64,000 nt of DNA from JAXMAZ01 sp046350115 (lineage in GTDB: Bacteria; Planctomycetota; Planctomycetia; Gemmatales; Gemmataceae): positions 744,001 to 808,000 of the forward strand of contig JAXMAZ010000002.1 of assembly GCA_046350115.1 (NCBI GenBank), written 5' to 3'. Position numbers and translations under genes: made by a program. Below, one piece after another: positions 34,080 through 45,836 of the stretch. Position 1 is the first letter of the stretch, and each line of letters opens with the position of its first letter. The notes under the pieces were generated by a model, which saw only the letters and a program-made list of their open reading frames with translations, searched no databases and was not told where the DNA came from.

Positions 34080-36098
34080 TCACCGCCGGCGGCGGGGGCG
34101 GTCGTCGTAGTCGTCGAACTCGTCGTCGCGGTAGCGATCCCGGCCGCGGGACCGGGGCGGCCGTTTCTCGTGGCTGGCGTTCGCCGACCGGGCGATCAGC
34201 AAGCCGACGGCGGCAGTGACTGCCACCACAACGAACGCGCCGCCAACACCGAGAAGCAGGAACCGGGTGGAAAATCCGTCGTCGCCGGCAGCCGGTTCGG
34301 GCGCGGACGATGGTTGGGTGAGGGACGGGGCCATTGGTGCGTTCCCGACCCCACCCGCCTGCGGTGTGGTGCTACCTCCCGGCTGTGTCCCCGTCGGCGA
34401 GTCGGTCGATGACGTCCCACCGGCGGTGACGCTCCCGCCCTGGACGACCCGGGACTGGCCGGTCGCCTCGTCCGTGACCGTCACCGCGTCGACCATCACC
34501 ACCGTCCACGCCTTGCCGCTCGGGGACGGCTGCGGCCGGCCGGTCACGCTCACCCGCAGGCGGGGGTTGCTCGGCGAGTGGTCGATCACCCCGGCCGCGG
34601 CGAGTGGGGCGATCAGGTCCGGGCGGAGGACGAAGTCCAGGTTGCTCGGCTGTTGGCCGGATAGGTCGAGCAGGGCCAGCGCCGGCCCGTCCCCGAACCC
34701 GCCCCGGTGGACGCCCTGGGTGTACCCGTCCACCGTTATCGTCTGGCCGTGGAACCGCTGCGGACTGGCGTTCAACTCGGTCAGCGTGCCGGCGGCCGGC
34801 CCCGCCCCCGGGCGTTGCTGCTGCCGCTGCATGGCGCGGGGGTCCGGGGTCGATTCCTGCGGTGTGGGCCGGGGTTGCATCCGGTCCCGCGGGCCGTCCC
34901 GGGGCGAACCGGCCGGCGGCGGGTTCCCGCGGCCGGGGCCGGCCCGCCTGTCGGGGGTGGGGGAGGTGCCGGGGCCGCCGAACGCGTCCGGCGGCAGCCT
35001 GTACCCGGGGTCGTCCGGGTCGTTCGACCGGCCCGGCGTGATCACCGGCACCCGGCCGGCGGTGCTGCGGTACGTCCGGTCCTCGCCCTCCACCCGCACC
35101 GTCCACTCGGACTGGACCCAGGCCGAGTCCAGCGCCGCCGGCATGCTGATCGGGCAGAGGGCCAAGCCCTGGTGCTGCGGCTGGAGGACCAGCCCCATCG
35201 GGGCGGCCCCGGCCAGCTTCGCCACCTCGGCCACCGTCTTGGCGGTTGACGCGGTCGGCGGGGCGATCACCCCGCGGAACCCCTTCAGCTTGCCCATCGG
35301 GTCGCACACCCAGGCGACGGCGAACGTCTGCCCGCCGGCCCGGACCAGGACCGGCTCGCTCACCCGCCCGCGGAGCATCTCGCCGACCATGTGTTGCGGC
35401 ACCGCGAACCCGATCCCGGCCCCCTTGATGGTGGTCACCGCCACCCCGATCAGCTTGCCGTCCGCGGACACCACCGGCCCGCCGCTGTTCCCGGGGTTGA
35501 GCGCGCCGTTCAACTGCACGCGGGACAGATACCCCCGGTCGTCCGACCGGTTGCTGGACACGCTCGCCTGGCCGATGCTGATCTCCGGGTTCTTGTCCCC
35601 CTCGGCCAGCAGATCCCCGAACGGGAACCCGCACACGTACACCGGCGTCGTTTCGGGCAACCGGACGGCGCCGGCGGCCAGCGGGAGTGGCACCGGCATC
35701 GGCTTGGGCGAGGTGAACCTCAAAACCGCCAGGTCACGCTCCGGGTCGCGGGCGACGACGGCCGCCGGCACCTCCCACTCGGTCGCGGTGCCGCTGTTGA
35801 ACACGATCGTCAGCTTGAACTGAGCGTTCTTGTACTCCTCTGGCACGTTCCGCGGCACCGCCACGTGGTCGTTGGTGGCCACGTACCCGACGTTGGCGTC
35901 GGCTTTCACCAGAAACCCGGACCCGCTCGCCCGGGCCTTCCCGGCGGTCAGTTTGACGAAGACGGTCGCCGCCTTGATCTTCTGCAACTGCTCGGCGGGC
36001 AGCCCCTGGGCGGCGGCCCGCGGCCAGCCGCCCCCGAAGAGATAACAACCTGTCACGACCAAAACCGTGACGGCCCGGAGGCATCGGGTGCATGACAT
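34080..36098 (-). CDS. Membrane-anchored trypsin-like (DegP-type) protease
   Basis: 672 residues. An N-terminal hydrophobic segment/signal (AVTVLVVTGCYLFGGGWP) precedes a trypsin-fold domain with H78 (TNDHVAV), D122 (ERDLAVL) and S205 (NPGNSGGPV). No PDZ domain follows; instead there is a Pro/Gly-rich linker (about 365-440), a second beta domain, another low-complexity stretch, a single membrane helix at about 613-636 and an Arg/Asp-rich cytoplasmic tail (DRYRDDEFDDYDDRPRRRR). The topology places the protease in the periplasm and the charged tail in the cytoplasm, so it could relay envelope stress. ATG choice is supported; the signal is short. Confidence 0.85.
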   Translation of the reverse strand: MSCTRCLRAVTVLVVTGCYLFGGGWPRAAAQGLPAEQLQKIKAATVFVKLTAGKARASGSGFLVKADANVGYVATNDHVAVPRNVPEEYKNAQFKLTIVFNSGTATEWEVPAAVVARDPERDLAVLRFTSPKPMPVPLPLAAGAVRLPETTPVYVCGFPFGDLLAEGDKNPEISIGQASVSSNRSDDRGYLSRVQLNGALNPGNSGGPVVSADGKLIGVAVTTIKGAGIGFAVPQHMVGEMLRGRVSEPVLVRAGGQTFAVAWVCDPMGKLKGFRGVIAPPTASTAKTVAEVAKLAGAAPMGLVLQPQHQGLALCPISMPAALDSAWVQSEWTVRVEGEDRTYRSTAGRVPVITPGRSNDPDDPGYRLPPDAFGGPGTSPTPDRRAGPGRGNPPPAGSPRDGPRDRMQPRPTPQESTPDPRAMQRQQQRPGAGPAAGTLTELNASPQRFHGQTITVDGYTQGVHRGGFGDGPALALLDLSGQQPSNLDFVLRPDLIAPLAAAGVIDHSPSNPRLRVSVTGRPQPSPSGKAWTVVMVDAVTVTDEATGQSRVVQGGSVTAGGTSSTDSPTGTQPGGSTTPQAGGVGNAPMAPSLTQPSSAPEPAAGDDGFSTRFLLLGVGGAFVVVAVTAAVGLLIARSANASHEKRPPRSRGRDRYRDDEFDDYDDRPRRRR

Positions 36099-36318
36099 GA
36101 GGGAACCCGGCGGCGAAGAGCGGGTACGAGCCGTCGTCTGACTATACCCGCCGGCCGACAGCCGGGGAAGCCATTACCGCCGGGCACTTGGACGGTATGA
36201 CCCGACCGGAGCAGTTGTCAGAGGTGTAACAATTCTACAGACCACACCACCGACCTGCACCCGCGGTATCGACCGAGGACGCCGGCTCGTGTGGTCCGCC
36301 GCAGCCCGGAATAGGCGG

Positions 36319-36441
36319 TCAGATGGTGAACCCACCGGACCGCCGTACCCCGCTGCCGTTGGTGCGGAACAGCATCCCGCTCAACTCCCACACGCCCCAG
36401 AGGAGCAGCACGCCGATCCCGGCCATCGCGAGCGTTTCCAT
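36319..36441 (-). CDS. Possible 40-residue single-pass membrane protein
   Basis: A 41-codon reading frame starts METLAMAGIGVLLLWGVWEL, giving one hydrophobic helix (residues 4-25) and a charged C-terminus (RTNGSGVRRSGG). GGAG lies seven bases upstream of the ATG, a good Shine-Dalgarno. It stands alone in the 528-bp gap 36099-36627 between the trypsin-like and Dps genes. Its length is below standard gene-finder cut-offs. No family is recognised. The rest of the gap shows nothing clear. Confidence 0.45.
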   Translation of the reverse strand: METLAMAGIGVLLLWGVWELSGMLFRTNGSGVRRSGGFTI

Positions 36442-36627
36442 GACCCGACTCCGTCACGGTCGGACGGCCTCGGTGCCCGGGGGAGATAGACCCGGGGCGG
36501 GGCCGCCTCTATTATGCCCATCCGGATCGCCTTGTCCATAATTTTGCCCCGGTGGTCGTTTGGCGTAAGCGTGGCAGTCCCTGCTAGTATCCTCAACGGT
36601 GCTTCCGTCACACCCGGAGTCGAGCCG

Positions 36628-37152
36628 ATGGCCACGTCCAGCAAGCAGTCGCAGGCCGCCGCGGGGCGGATGTTCCCGACCCGCAACGACCTGCCGGCGG
36701 ACACCCGCCGCCAACTGGTCGCCCTGCTCAACCAGCACCTCGCCGACTACATCGATCTGTACAGCCAGGTCAAGCACGCCCACTGGAACGTGAAGGGGCC
36801 GGACTTCATCGGCCTGCACAAGCTGCTGGACGAGCTGGCCGGGCTGGTCGAGGCGTCGATCGACGAGGTGGCCGAGCGGGCGACCACCCTGGGCGGGGTG
36901 GCGGTCGGGACGACCCGGGCGGTGGCCGGGGCCACCCGGCTGACCGAGTACCCGGCCGACGCCCACCACACCCGGGCGGTGGCCGGGGTGGTGGCCGACC
37001 GGTTCGCCGAGGCGGGGAAGGCCACCCGGGCGGCCATCGACGCGGCCGACGACCTAGGGGACAAGGACACCGCCGACCTGTTCACCGGGGTGTCCCGGAT
37101 GCTCGACAAGTCGACGTGGCTGCTGGAGGCGCACGTCCAGCTTGAGGGGTGA
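36628..37152 (+). CDS. dps: Dps-family ferritin-like DNA-protection protein
   Basis: 174 residues, the usual size. The ferroxidase-site residues are all visible: H52 and W53-N54 (HAHWNVKG), H64, D68, D79 and E83 (ASIDEVAER). The N-terminal extension (MATSSKQSQAAAGR) is short and basic, as used for DNA binding in Dps. The family oxidises iron with hydrogen peroxide and condenses DNA as a 12-mer. A GGAG Shine-Dalgarno precedes the ATG at good spacing. It is followed four bases later by a small membrane-anchored protein gene, likely in the same operon. Confidence 0.92.
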   Translation: MATSSKQSQAAAGRMFPTRNDLPADTRRQLVALLNQHLADYIDLYSQVKHAHWNVKGPDFIGLHKLLDELAGLVEASIDEVAERATTLGGVAVGTTRAVAGATRLTEYPADAHHTRAVAGVVADRFAEAGKATRAAIDAADDLGDKDTADLFTGVSRMLDKSTWLLEAHVQLEG

Positions 37153-37156
37153 GGGG

Positions 37157-37753
37157 ATGAGTGATCCGGTCGAGACCGTGGACCGCGGGCGGGGGGTCGG
37201 GAAGCGGGTGGCGATCGTCGCCGGGCTGCTCCTCCTGCTGCCGGTCGGGCTGGCCGTCGGCGTGTTCCCGTTCCTGGTCGAGCAGCCGTTCGACTCGGTG
37301 GAACAGATCCGGCCGGAGCACGTCCGGTCGGTCCGGGTGTGGGTGCTGAACCGGACGGAGTTGGACGGCGGCCAGGACGTCGGCCCGTTCGTCGCCGCCG
37401 CCGGTGACATCCAACCCTTGCTCGCCCCGCTGGCGAATGCCGCCGAGGTGTCCGACTACCTGGACGCCCGGGGGCCGTGGCTCGGGGAGTACCGCATCCG
37501 CACCGTCACCGGCCGTCGGGGGACGATCCGGCTGTACTGGACCCGCCGGCCGGCCGAGCTGGCGAGCCTGACCGTGGTCGGGGCGGCGGCCGGCGGGGCG
37601 GTGTACGAACGGTCGGTCGACCGGGCCGAGCTACGCCCGACCGAGGTGCGGCTGCGGTTCCAGATCGGGGACAAGCGGTACGACGGCGGGTCCGCCCACG
37701 CCCTGATCGCCTCCGTCGAGGATGCCGCCACCCGCGGGCTGCCGACCCGGTGA
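37157..37753 (+). CDS. Membrane-anchored protein of unknown function
   Basis: 198 residues. After a basic start there is one membrane helix (about 20-42; VAIVAGLLLLLPVGLAVGV) and then a soluble extracytoplasmic domain of alternating beta strands and a helix (RTVTGRRGTIRLYWTRRP, RLRFQIGDKRYDGGSA). No family recognised. ATG at 37157 has GAGGGG seven bases upstream. It sits four bases after dps and may be co-transcribed with it. Confidence 0.65.
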   Translation: MSDPVETVDRGRGVGKRVAIVAGLLLLLPVGLAVGVFPFLVEQPFDSVEQIRPEHVRSVRVWVLNRTELDGGQDVGPFVAAAGDIQPLLAPLANAAEVSDYLDARGPWLGEYRIRTVTGRRGTIRLYWTRRPAELASLTVVGAAAGGAVYERSVDRAELRPTEVRLRFQIGDKRYDGGSAHALIASVEDAATRGLPTR

Positions 37754-37777
37754 TTGCAACCCCACGTCCGATTTCGT

Positions 37778-37816
37778 AGCGTGCGTGGGGCGGTCCGAAC
37801 CGCCTTCACGCACGCT
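37778..37816. repeat. Imperfect hairpin in leader of PepSY-type gene
   Basis: Arms AGCGTGCGTGGGGCGGT and ACCGCCTTCACGCACGCT pair with one bulge, 19 bases before the PepSY-type protein ATG at 37835. It could act on translation or as a processing signal. Confidence 0.6.
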
Positions 37817-37834
37817 TATGAGACGATTTCGCCC

Positions 37835-38389
37835 ATGAGTCAGCCGTTCTGGCGCCGCTGGCACCGCTGGGTCGGCGCGGTGGCCGCCCCGTTCCTGGTG
37901 TTCGTGTCCGTCACCGGCGTCGCCCTGGCGTGCGTCGAGTGGTTCGGCGAGGACGAGGAGCGGCGGGAGCGGCTCCGCGAGCAGGTCAGCCCGGTCAAAC
38001 TGCCGGCCGACCCGACGGGCTGGTCCGGGCCGGCGGCGAAGGCGCTGGCCGCGGTTGCGGCTCAGGCGCCGGGGGCGCCGGTGGACAAGTTGACAATCGA
38101 GTTCAAGGGGGAGCCGCCGACAGTGACGGTCTACCTCGGCAAGCCGGGCGGCGGGGAGGACCGCAAGTTCGTGTGCGACGCGGCCACCGGGGCGGTACTC
38201 CGGGTCGAGCGGTACGAGGACAAGCCGTTCCTGGTCCGGCTGCACAGCGGGGAGGCGGTCGGCGACTGGGGGCTGGGGCTGGCCATCCTGTGGGGCACGG
38301 GGCTGCTGGTGCTGACCGCTTCCGGGACGGCCATTTACCTCGGGATGCGGAAGCCGGACCGGAAGGGGATCGCCCGGGTGTTCTGGTAA
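37835..38389 (+). CDS. PepSY-associated transmembrane protein
   Basis: 184 residues. An N-terminal membrane helix (VGAVAAPFLVFVSVTGVALA) after a WRRWHRWVG start, a PepSY-like extracytoplasmic domain (KLTIEFKGEPPTVTVYLG, ATGAVLRVERYEDKP) and a second helix (GLAILWGTGLLVLTASGTAIY) followed by a basic end. The R/K-W-H/R-x-W start and helix-PepSY-helix plan match PepSY_TM proteins, often with roles in iron/siderophore reduction or envelope. Neighbour dps on the upstream side makes an iron link plausible. No haem ligands other than the N-terminal His are evident. Confidence 0.7.
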   Translation: MSQPFWRRWHRWVGAVAAPFLVFVSVTGVALACVEWFGEDEERRERLREQVSPVKLPADPTGWSGPAAKALAAVAAQAPGAPVDKLTIEFKGEPPTVTVYLGKPGGGEDRKFVCDAATGAVLRVERYEDKPFLVRLHSGEAVGDWGLGLAILWGTGLLVLTASGTAIYLGMRKPDRKGIARVFW

Positions 38390-38401
38390 CCAGGGGGCGC
38401 C

Positions 38402-39847
38402 ATGGGCCGCGTTCTGCTTGGGATGGCGGTCGTGATGGTCGGCGTCGCATCGCGGTTGCCCGCCGCCCCGCCCCCGAACGTGGTGTTCATCCTGGCCGAT
38501 GATCTCGGGGTGAACGACCTGGCCTGCTACGGTCGCAAGGAACACAACACACCGAACCTGGACCGGCTCGCCTCGCAAGGCGTCCGGCTGACCTCGGCGT
38601 ATGCCGCCTGTCCGGTCTGCTCGCCCACGCGGGCGGCGCTCATGACCGGTCAACACCCGGCCCGGCTACACCTGACCACCTTTCTGCCAGGCAGGCCCGA
38701 CTGCCTGTCGCAAAAGTTGCTCCACCCGGCCATCCGCCAATCGCTCCCGGCCGGTATCCCCACCCTGGCATCACGCATGAAGGCGGCCGGCTATTCGACC
38801 GGCTGTTTCGGCAAATGGCATCTCGGCGGGAAGGGGGCACTGCCGACCGACTTCGGGTTCGACACCTACTATGCCGGCCTGGCGAACACGTCGCCGAGCG
38901 ACACGGAGGGAGGCAAAGGGGAGTTCGACCTGACCGCGAAGGCCGTCGCGTTCGTCGAGCGGAACCGGGACAGGCCGTTCTGTCTGTACCTGGCCCACAA
39001 CAGCCCGCACATCCCGTACACCGCCCGGCCGGACCTGGTGGCCAAGAACAAGGCCGCCCTGGAGCCGACATACGCGGCCGTCATCGAGAGCCTGGACGCG
39101 GCCGTCGGGGTGCTGCTGGCCAAGCTGGACGAGGCCAAGCTGACCGACCGGACGGTCGTGGTGTTCACCAGCGACAACGGCGGGCTGCACGTCCCGGAGT
39201 TGAGCCACGTCACCGTCACGCACAACACCCCGTACCGGGCCGGCAAGGGCTTTCTGTACGAGGGCGGCATCCGGGTGCCGGCGATCGTCCGCTTTCCGGG
39301 GCGTGTATCGGCCGGAGCGACGAACGCCGTCCCCACGACGACGACCGACTGGCTGCCGACGCTCTTCGACCTGTGTGGACTGCCGGCAGTCGAGACGCCC
39401 GACGGGGTGAGCATCGCAGCCGTGCTGACCGGCCGGGCCAAGCCGGCGGCCGACCGCCCGATGTACTGGCACCTGCCGCACTACACCAACCAGGGGAGTC
39501 GGCCGGGCGGGGCGGTGCGGGCCGGCAGGTGGAAGCTGATCGAGCATTACGAGGACGGGGCGGTCGAACTGTACGACCTGACCGCCGACATCGGCGAGAC
39601 GCGGAACCTGGCCGCGACCGAACCGGAGACGGCGAAGCGGCTGTTAGCCGACCTGCGGCGGTGGCGGCTTGAGATCGAGGCCCAGCAGAACGCCCCGAAC
39701 CCGAAGTTCGATCCGGGCCTGCACCGGGTGCTCTATACCGACACGGACCCGTCACGCTATTCCGCCGCGACCGCCACCCCGGACGATGTGGGCCGGATGC
39801 GGGCGTGGCGGGCGGTAATGGACTGGGTGGTGCCGAAGAGGAAGTGA
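38402..39847 (+). CDS. Sulfatase (formylglycine type)
   Basis: 481 residues. A signal peptide precedes the metal-binding D33/D34 (ILADDLG), the formylglycine motif CxPxR with C73 (CSPTR 73-77) and later SDNGG (metal ligands) and GKWHLGG. The family hydrolyses sulfate esters of polysaccharides in the periplasm or outside and needs the FGE-type maturation enzyme. Length is normal. It is 12 bases after the PepSY-type gene end. The C-terminal ~60 residues are a tail typical of planctomycete sulfatases. Good call; the substrate cannot be read. Confidence 0.92.
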   Translation: MGRVLLGMAVVMVGVASRLPAAPPPNVVFILADDLGVNDLACYGRKEHNTPNLDRLASQGVRLTSAYAACPVCSPTRAALMTGQHPARLHLTTFLPGRPDCLSQKLLHPAIRQSLPAGIPTLASRMKAAGYSTGCFGKWHLGGKGALPTDFGFDTYYAGLANTSPSDTEGGKGEFDLTAKAVAFVERNRDRPFCLYLAHNSPHIPYTARPDLVAKNKAALEPTYAAVIESLDAAVGVLLAKLDEAKLTDRTVVVFTSDNGGLHVPELSHVTVTHNTPYRAGKGFLYEGGIRVPAIVRFPGRVSAGATNAVPTTTTDWLPTLFDLCGLPAVETPDGVSIAAVLTGRAKPAADRPMYWHLPHYTNQGSRPGGAVRAGRWKLIEHYEDGAVELYDLTADIGETRNLAATEPETAKRLLADLRRWRLEIEAQQNAPNPKFDPGLHRVLYTDTDPSRYSAATATPDDVGRMRAWRAVMDWVVPKRK

Positions 39848-39861
39848 GCCATTGGAGCGGG

Positions 39862-39925
39862 TTTTGGGTCAGGCTGTGCCTGACGTTCTGCGATTCAAGC
39901 GTCAGGCCCAGCCTGACCTACCAAA
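39862..39925. repeat. Palindrome between convergent sulfatase and aceF
   Basis: Arms TCAGGCTGTGCCTGACG and CGTCAGGCCCAGCCTGA (one mismatch), flanked by TTTTGG and CCAAAA, surround a loop of about 15 bases. It sits in the 89-bp gap between the two gene ends and can work as a bidirectional terminator. Confidence 0.75.
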
Positions 39926-39936
39926 ATCGACCCCAC

Positions 39937-41595
39937 TCAGCTCTCCATCAGCAGCCGGATCGGGTCACTGAACAGTTGCGTCAGCCGGCTGGTGAACCGG
40001 GCGCCGTCCGCCCCGTCCACGACCCGGTGGTCGTAGGTCAGGCTCATCGGCATCATCAGCCGCGGGACGATCTGCCCGTCCCGCACCACCGCTTGCAGGC
40101 TCGACCGGCTCAGCCCCAGGATCGCCACTTCGGGGTAGTTGACGATCGGGGTGAACGCCGTCCCGCCGATCCCGCCCAGGTTGGTGATGGTGAACGTCCC
40201 GCCCCGCATCTCGTCCACCGCCAGCTTGCCGGCCCGGGCTTTGTCGGCGAGGCCGGCGATCTCGGCGGCCAGGTCGCGGATGCTCTTCTTGTCCGCGTCC
40301 CGGATGACCGGCACCACGAGGCCGCGTTCCGTGTCCACCGCGATGCCGATGTGGAAGTACCGCTTGAACACCAGCTCGCCGGCGTTCATGTCGTAGCTGC
40401 TGTTGAAGTTCGGGAACTCCTTCAGCGCCGCCACGCACGCCTTGACCGCCAGCACCGTCATCGTCACCTTCGGGGCACCCTTCGGCAGGGCGTCCACGAT
40501 CCGCTTGCGGCCGGCTTCCAGGTCGGTGATGTCGGCCAGGTCGTGCTGCGTGACCATCGGCATGGTCCGCCAGGCGACCGTCAGGTTCTCGGCGATCTTC
40601 TTGCGGATGTTGCTGACCGGCTTCCGCTCGACCGCCCCGTACTTGGCGAAGTCCGGCAGCGGCGGCAGGGTGAACGCGTCGACCACGCTGCCGCTCACCT
40701 TGCCCGCACTGGCCGGGGCGGAGGTGAGGCGGTTCTTGATGTACCCTTTCACGTCGTCCAGGGTAACGCGACCGCCGCGGGCGGAGCCGGCCACGTCGGC
40801 CAGGGCGACGCCCAACTCGCGGGCGAGCCGGCGGGTGGCCGGACCGGCGGGGACGAGCGTCTTGGTGCCGGACGCGTGGCCGTTAGACGACGGCGGGGCG
40901 GCGACCTGCGCCGGGCCGGCGTGGGTGCTGGCCGCGACAGTGGGTTGAGCCGCGGGAGCCGCCGGCGTAGGGTCCGCTGTGCGGACCGCCGAAGCTCCAC
41001 CGGTCCGCACAGCGGACCCTACGCCGGCGGCCTCACCGGACAGGACGAGCAGCACCCCGCCGACCGGCACCTTATCGCCCGGCTTGACCCGCACCTCGGC
41101 GACGGTCCCGGCGGTCTCGGCCGGCACGTCGACGGCCGCCTTGTCCGTCTCCACCGACAGCACGCTCTGACCGGCCGTAACCGCGTCGCCAGGCTTGACC
41201 ATCACCCCGACGACGGTCGCCGCGTCGATCCCTTCGCCGAGTGCGGGCAGCTTGAACTCGACCTTGCCGCCGGCTGCGGCAGGGGCAGCGGGGGCTGGCG
41301 CGGCAACCGTCGGCTTGGCCGCCTCTGTTGGAGGAGCCTTCGGGGCGGCCTCCGGCTTGGCCCCGGCGCCGGCCAGCTTCAACACGACGCCGCCGACCGG
41401 CACCTTGTCCCCGGGCTTGACCAGCACCTGCTCGACCGTGCCGGCCGCGTCCGCCGGCACGTCGACGGCCGCCTTGTCGGTCTCGACCGACAGCACGTTC
41501 TGCCCGGGCGTGACGGCGTCCCCCGGCTTGACCAGGAGGCCGACGACGGTCGCCGAGTCGATCCCCTCACCGAGCGCGGGCAGGCGGAACTCCAT
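39937..41595 (-). CDS. aceF: Pyruvate dehydrogenase E2 (dihydrolipoyl acetyltransferase)
   Basis: 552 residues. Two lipoyl domains at the N-terminus carry the ETDKAAVDVP lysines K41 and K152, then an E1/E3-binding domain (TRRLARELGVALADVAGSARGGRVTLDDV) and the catalytic core with DHRVVDGADG near the C-terminus. It transfers acetyl groups to CoA in the pyruvate dehydrogenase complex. Residues 189-213 in the linker after the second lipoyl domain are encoded by a perfect 31-bp inverted repeat. The gene follows aceE on the same strand with a palindrome between; E3 is not in this window. Confidence 0.95.
   Translation of the reverse strand: MEFRLPALGEGIDSATVVGLLVKPGDAVTPGQNVLSVETDKAAVDVPADAAGTVEQVLVKPGDKVPVGGVVLKLAGAGAKPEAAPKAPPTEAAKPTVAAPAPAAPAAAGGKVEFKLPALGEGIDAATVVGVMVKPGDAVTAGQSVLSVETDKAAVDVPAETAGTVAEVRVKPGDKVPVGGVLLVLSGEAAGVGSAVRTGGASAVRTADPTPAAPAAQPTVAASTHAGPAQVAAPPSSNGHASGTKTLVPAGPATRRLARELGVALADVAGSARGGRVTLDDVKGYIKNRLTSAPASAGKVSGSVVDAFTLPPLPDFAKYGAVERKPVSNIRKKIAENLTVAWRTMPMVTQHDLADITDLEAGRKRIVDALPKGAPKVTMTVLAVKACVAALKEFPNFNSSYDMNAGELVFKRYFHIGIAVDTERGLVVPVIRDADKKSIRDLAAEIAGLADKARAGKLAVDEMRGGTFTITNLGGIGGTAFTPIVNYPEVAILGLSRSSLQAVVRDGQIVPRLMMPMSLTYDHRVVDGADGARFTSRLTQLFSDPIRLLMES
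40958..41031. repeat. In-frame intragenic palindrome in aceF
   Basis: Two perfect 31-base arms (40958-40988 and 41001-41031; core TAGGGTCCGCTGTGCGGACC) with a 12-base loop. It lies in the linker between the second lipoyl and the E3-binding domain and translates without stop codons as an Ala/Val/Arg/Thr-rich segment. Confidence 0.9.
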
Positions 41596-41607
41596 GCGAT
41601 CCTCTGC

Positions 41608-41714
41608 GTAGGGCGGGTCAAGCCGGCTTTGCGGCGCCGACCCGCCGAAGCGGCAACGGGCGGTTGCGGGGCCGGCGGGTCGGCGCGTCCAAAGCGACGC
41701 TTGACCCGCCCTAC
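41608..41714. repeat. GTAGGGCGGGTCAAGC palindromic repeat, copy 2
   Basis: Imperfect inverted repeat bounded by GTAGGGCGGGTCAAGC and GCTTGACCCGCCCTAC, lying in the 123-bp gap between aceE and aceF of the minus-strand operon. Copy 1 is at 13893-14004. It could modulate relative expression of the two subunits. Confidence 0.88.
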
Positions 41715-41718
41715 AAAA

Positions 41719-44493
<2,775 letters not shown>

Positions 44494-44686
44494 GCGTCGG
44501 CCTCGGGAAAGCCGGCCCCCGGCGGACCCCAGAAGGGTCGGGGGGCGGGGTGGGTCGGTGTCCGTCCGGCGGGGGGGCGTCCGCCCTGGCAAACCGGCCG
44601 CGGGTCGAAACGGCCGGGTGGCGCGGTCGCGGTGCGGTGTTAGGATAGGAAGGCGGTTTCGGCCCGTCCACGCCCGCAGGTCGCCG

Positions 44687-45703
44687 ATGATCGGCTTCGT
44701 AGTCCTCGCCGCCCTCACGGCCGCCGCCGACCCGTTCCCGCCCACCCTGGTCGCCCCCCCGCCTTCCCCCACCAGTCTCGGTGCGGCGCTCGCTTGCCTA
44801 CAGGGACAGGGCGGCGTCGTCGCCCGGGCTGTCGACTTTTCGCTGCAGATGCCGTGCCCGACGCGGCTCGGCCGCCAGCCGGTGTGGGCCGCCCTGGAAG
44901 ACGTGGCACGCGCGGTCAACGGCCGGCTGGTACTCGCCCAACATGGGCGACAGGTGAATCTGGCCCCACTCGGCAACCGGCCGCCCACCCCGTCGGCCGT
45001 GGCCGGGGCGTTCCGGGTGGCGGTCCGGCAGGTCGCCTCTCGGGTGGACTTCGACACCGGCGGCCGGTTCACCGACGTGACGCTCGACCTGCACTGGGAG
45101 CCGCGGTTGACGGTGTTCCGGGTGGACGCCCAGCCGGCCATCGAATCCGTCTCGGACGACCGGGCGAGCAAACTCGTGGTCACGACCGCGAAGGCCCGCA
45201 CCCCGCCGACCGGCTCTGTCCACACGACCACCGTGCGCGTCCCGGACGTCCCCCGATCGGCGACGAAGATCACGCAACTCGCCGGCACGTTTACCGTGAC
45301 CGCGACCGACCGCTACCTCAACCTGCGGTTTCCTGAACTGCCGGTCGGCAAGCCGGCGTCGCAGGAGCAGGCCGGGGTGCGGGTGACGGTCCACCCGCCG
45401 CGGAAGCTGGACGACGTGGTCGAGGTGCGAGTGGTGCTCGACTACCCGGAGGCGCATCCGGCGTTCGAGAGCTTCGAGTCGTGGACGGCCGGCAACCGGC
45501 TGAGGCTCGTCTCGCCAGGCGGTAAGCCGGTCGAGCCGACGGACTACGCCACCCAGGAGGCCGGCCGGCGGGCGGTGTGCGAGTACCGGTTCCCGGCCGC
45601 CGCGGTCGGCGACCTCAAGGGCTGGTCGCTGGCCTACGACACGCCGGCCCCGCTCCGGGAGTTCCCGGTCCGGTTCGCACTGACGGACATCCCGCTCCCG
45701 TAA
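44687..45703 (+). CDS. Secreted protein of unknown function
   Basis: 338 residues. A short signal peptide (MIGFVVLAALTAAADP) precedes an alpha/beta segment (SLGAALACLQGQGG, then LGRQPVWAALEDVARAVNGRL) resembling the secretin/TonB short N-terminal (STN-like) domain, then a long beta-rich region. No catalytic motif is seen. It ends just before a family A palindrome and the PQQ gene, so it may belong to that transcript. It is divergent from aceE. Confidence 0.6.
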   Translation: MIGFVVLAALTAAADPFPPTLVAPPPSPTSLGAALACLQGQGGVVARAVDFSLQMPCPTRLGRQPVWAALEDVARAVNGRLVLAQHGRQVNLAPLGNRPPTPSAVAGAFRVAVRQVASRVDFDTGGRFTDVTLDLHWEPRLTVFRVDAQPAIESVSDDRASKLVVTTAKARTPPTGSVHTTTVRVPDVPRSATKITQLAGTFTVTATDRYLNLRFPELPVGKPASQEQAGVRVTVHPPRKLDDVVEVRVVLDYPEAHPAFESFESWTAGNRLRLVSPGGKPVEPTDYATQEAGRRAVCEYRFPAAAVGDLKGWSLAYDTPAPLREFPVRFALTDIPLP

Positions 45704-45705
45704 GC

Positions 45706-45817
45706 AATCGCCCGCAGAGGACGCAGACTTCGCCACAGATGAAAACCGGATCGGAAGCACTACTTTCTCGGATCCGGTTTTCGCCTGCGGCGAAGTCTGC
45801 GTCCTCTGCGGGCCATT
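45706..45817. repeat. Long imperfect palindrome, family A copy 3
   Basis: About 112 bp: left arm GCCCGCAGAGGACGCAGAC continues to GAAAACCGGATC, right arm GATCCGGTTTTC continues to TCCTCTGCGGGC. It starts two bases after the stop codon of the upstream gene (as copy 1 does, both beginning AAGCAAT) and ends 20 bases before the PQQ gene ATG. Confidence 0.9.
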
Positions 45818-45836
45818 TCCGGCTATAGTGGGGCCG

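Noticed and set aside
36218..36457. 79-codon minus-strand frame in the Dps upstream gap
   Set aside because: Composition is shadow-like; an overlapping 40-codon frame with a Shine-Dalgarno and a hydrophobic helix is more credible.
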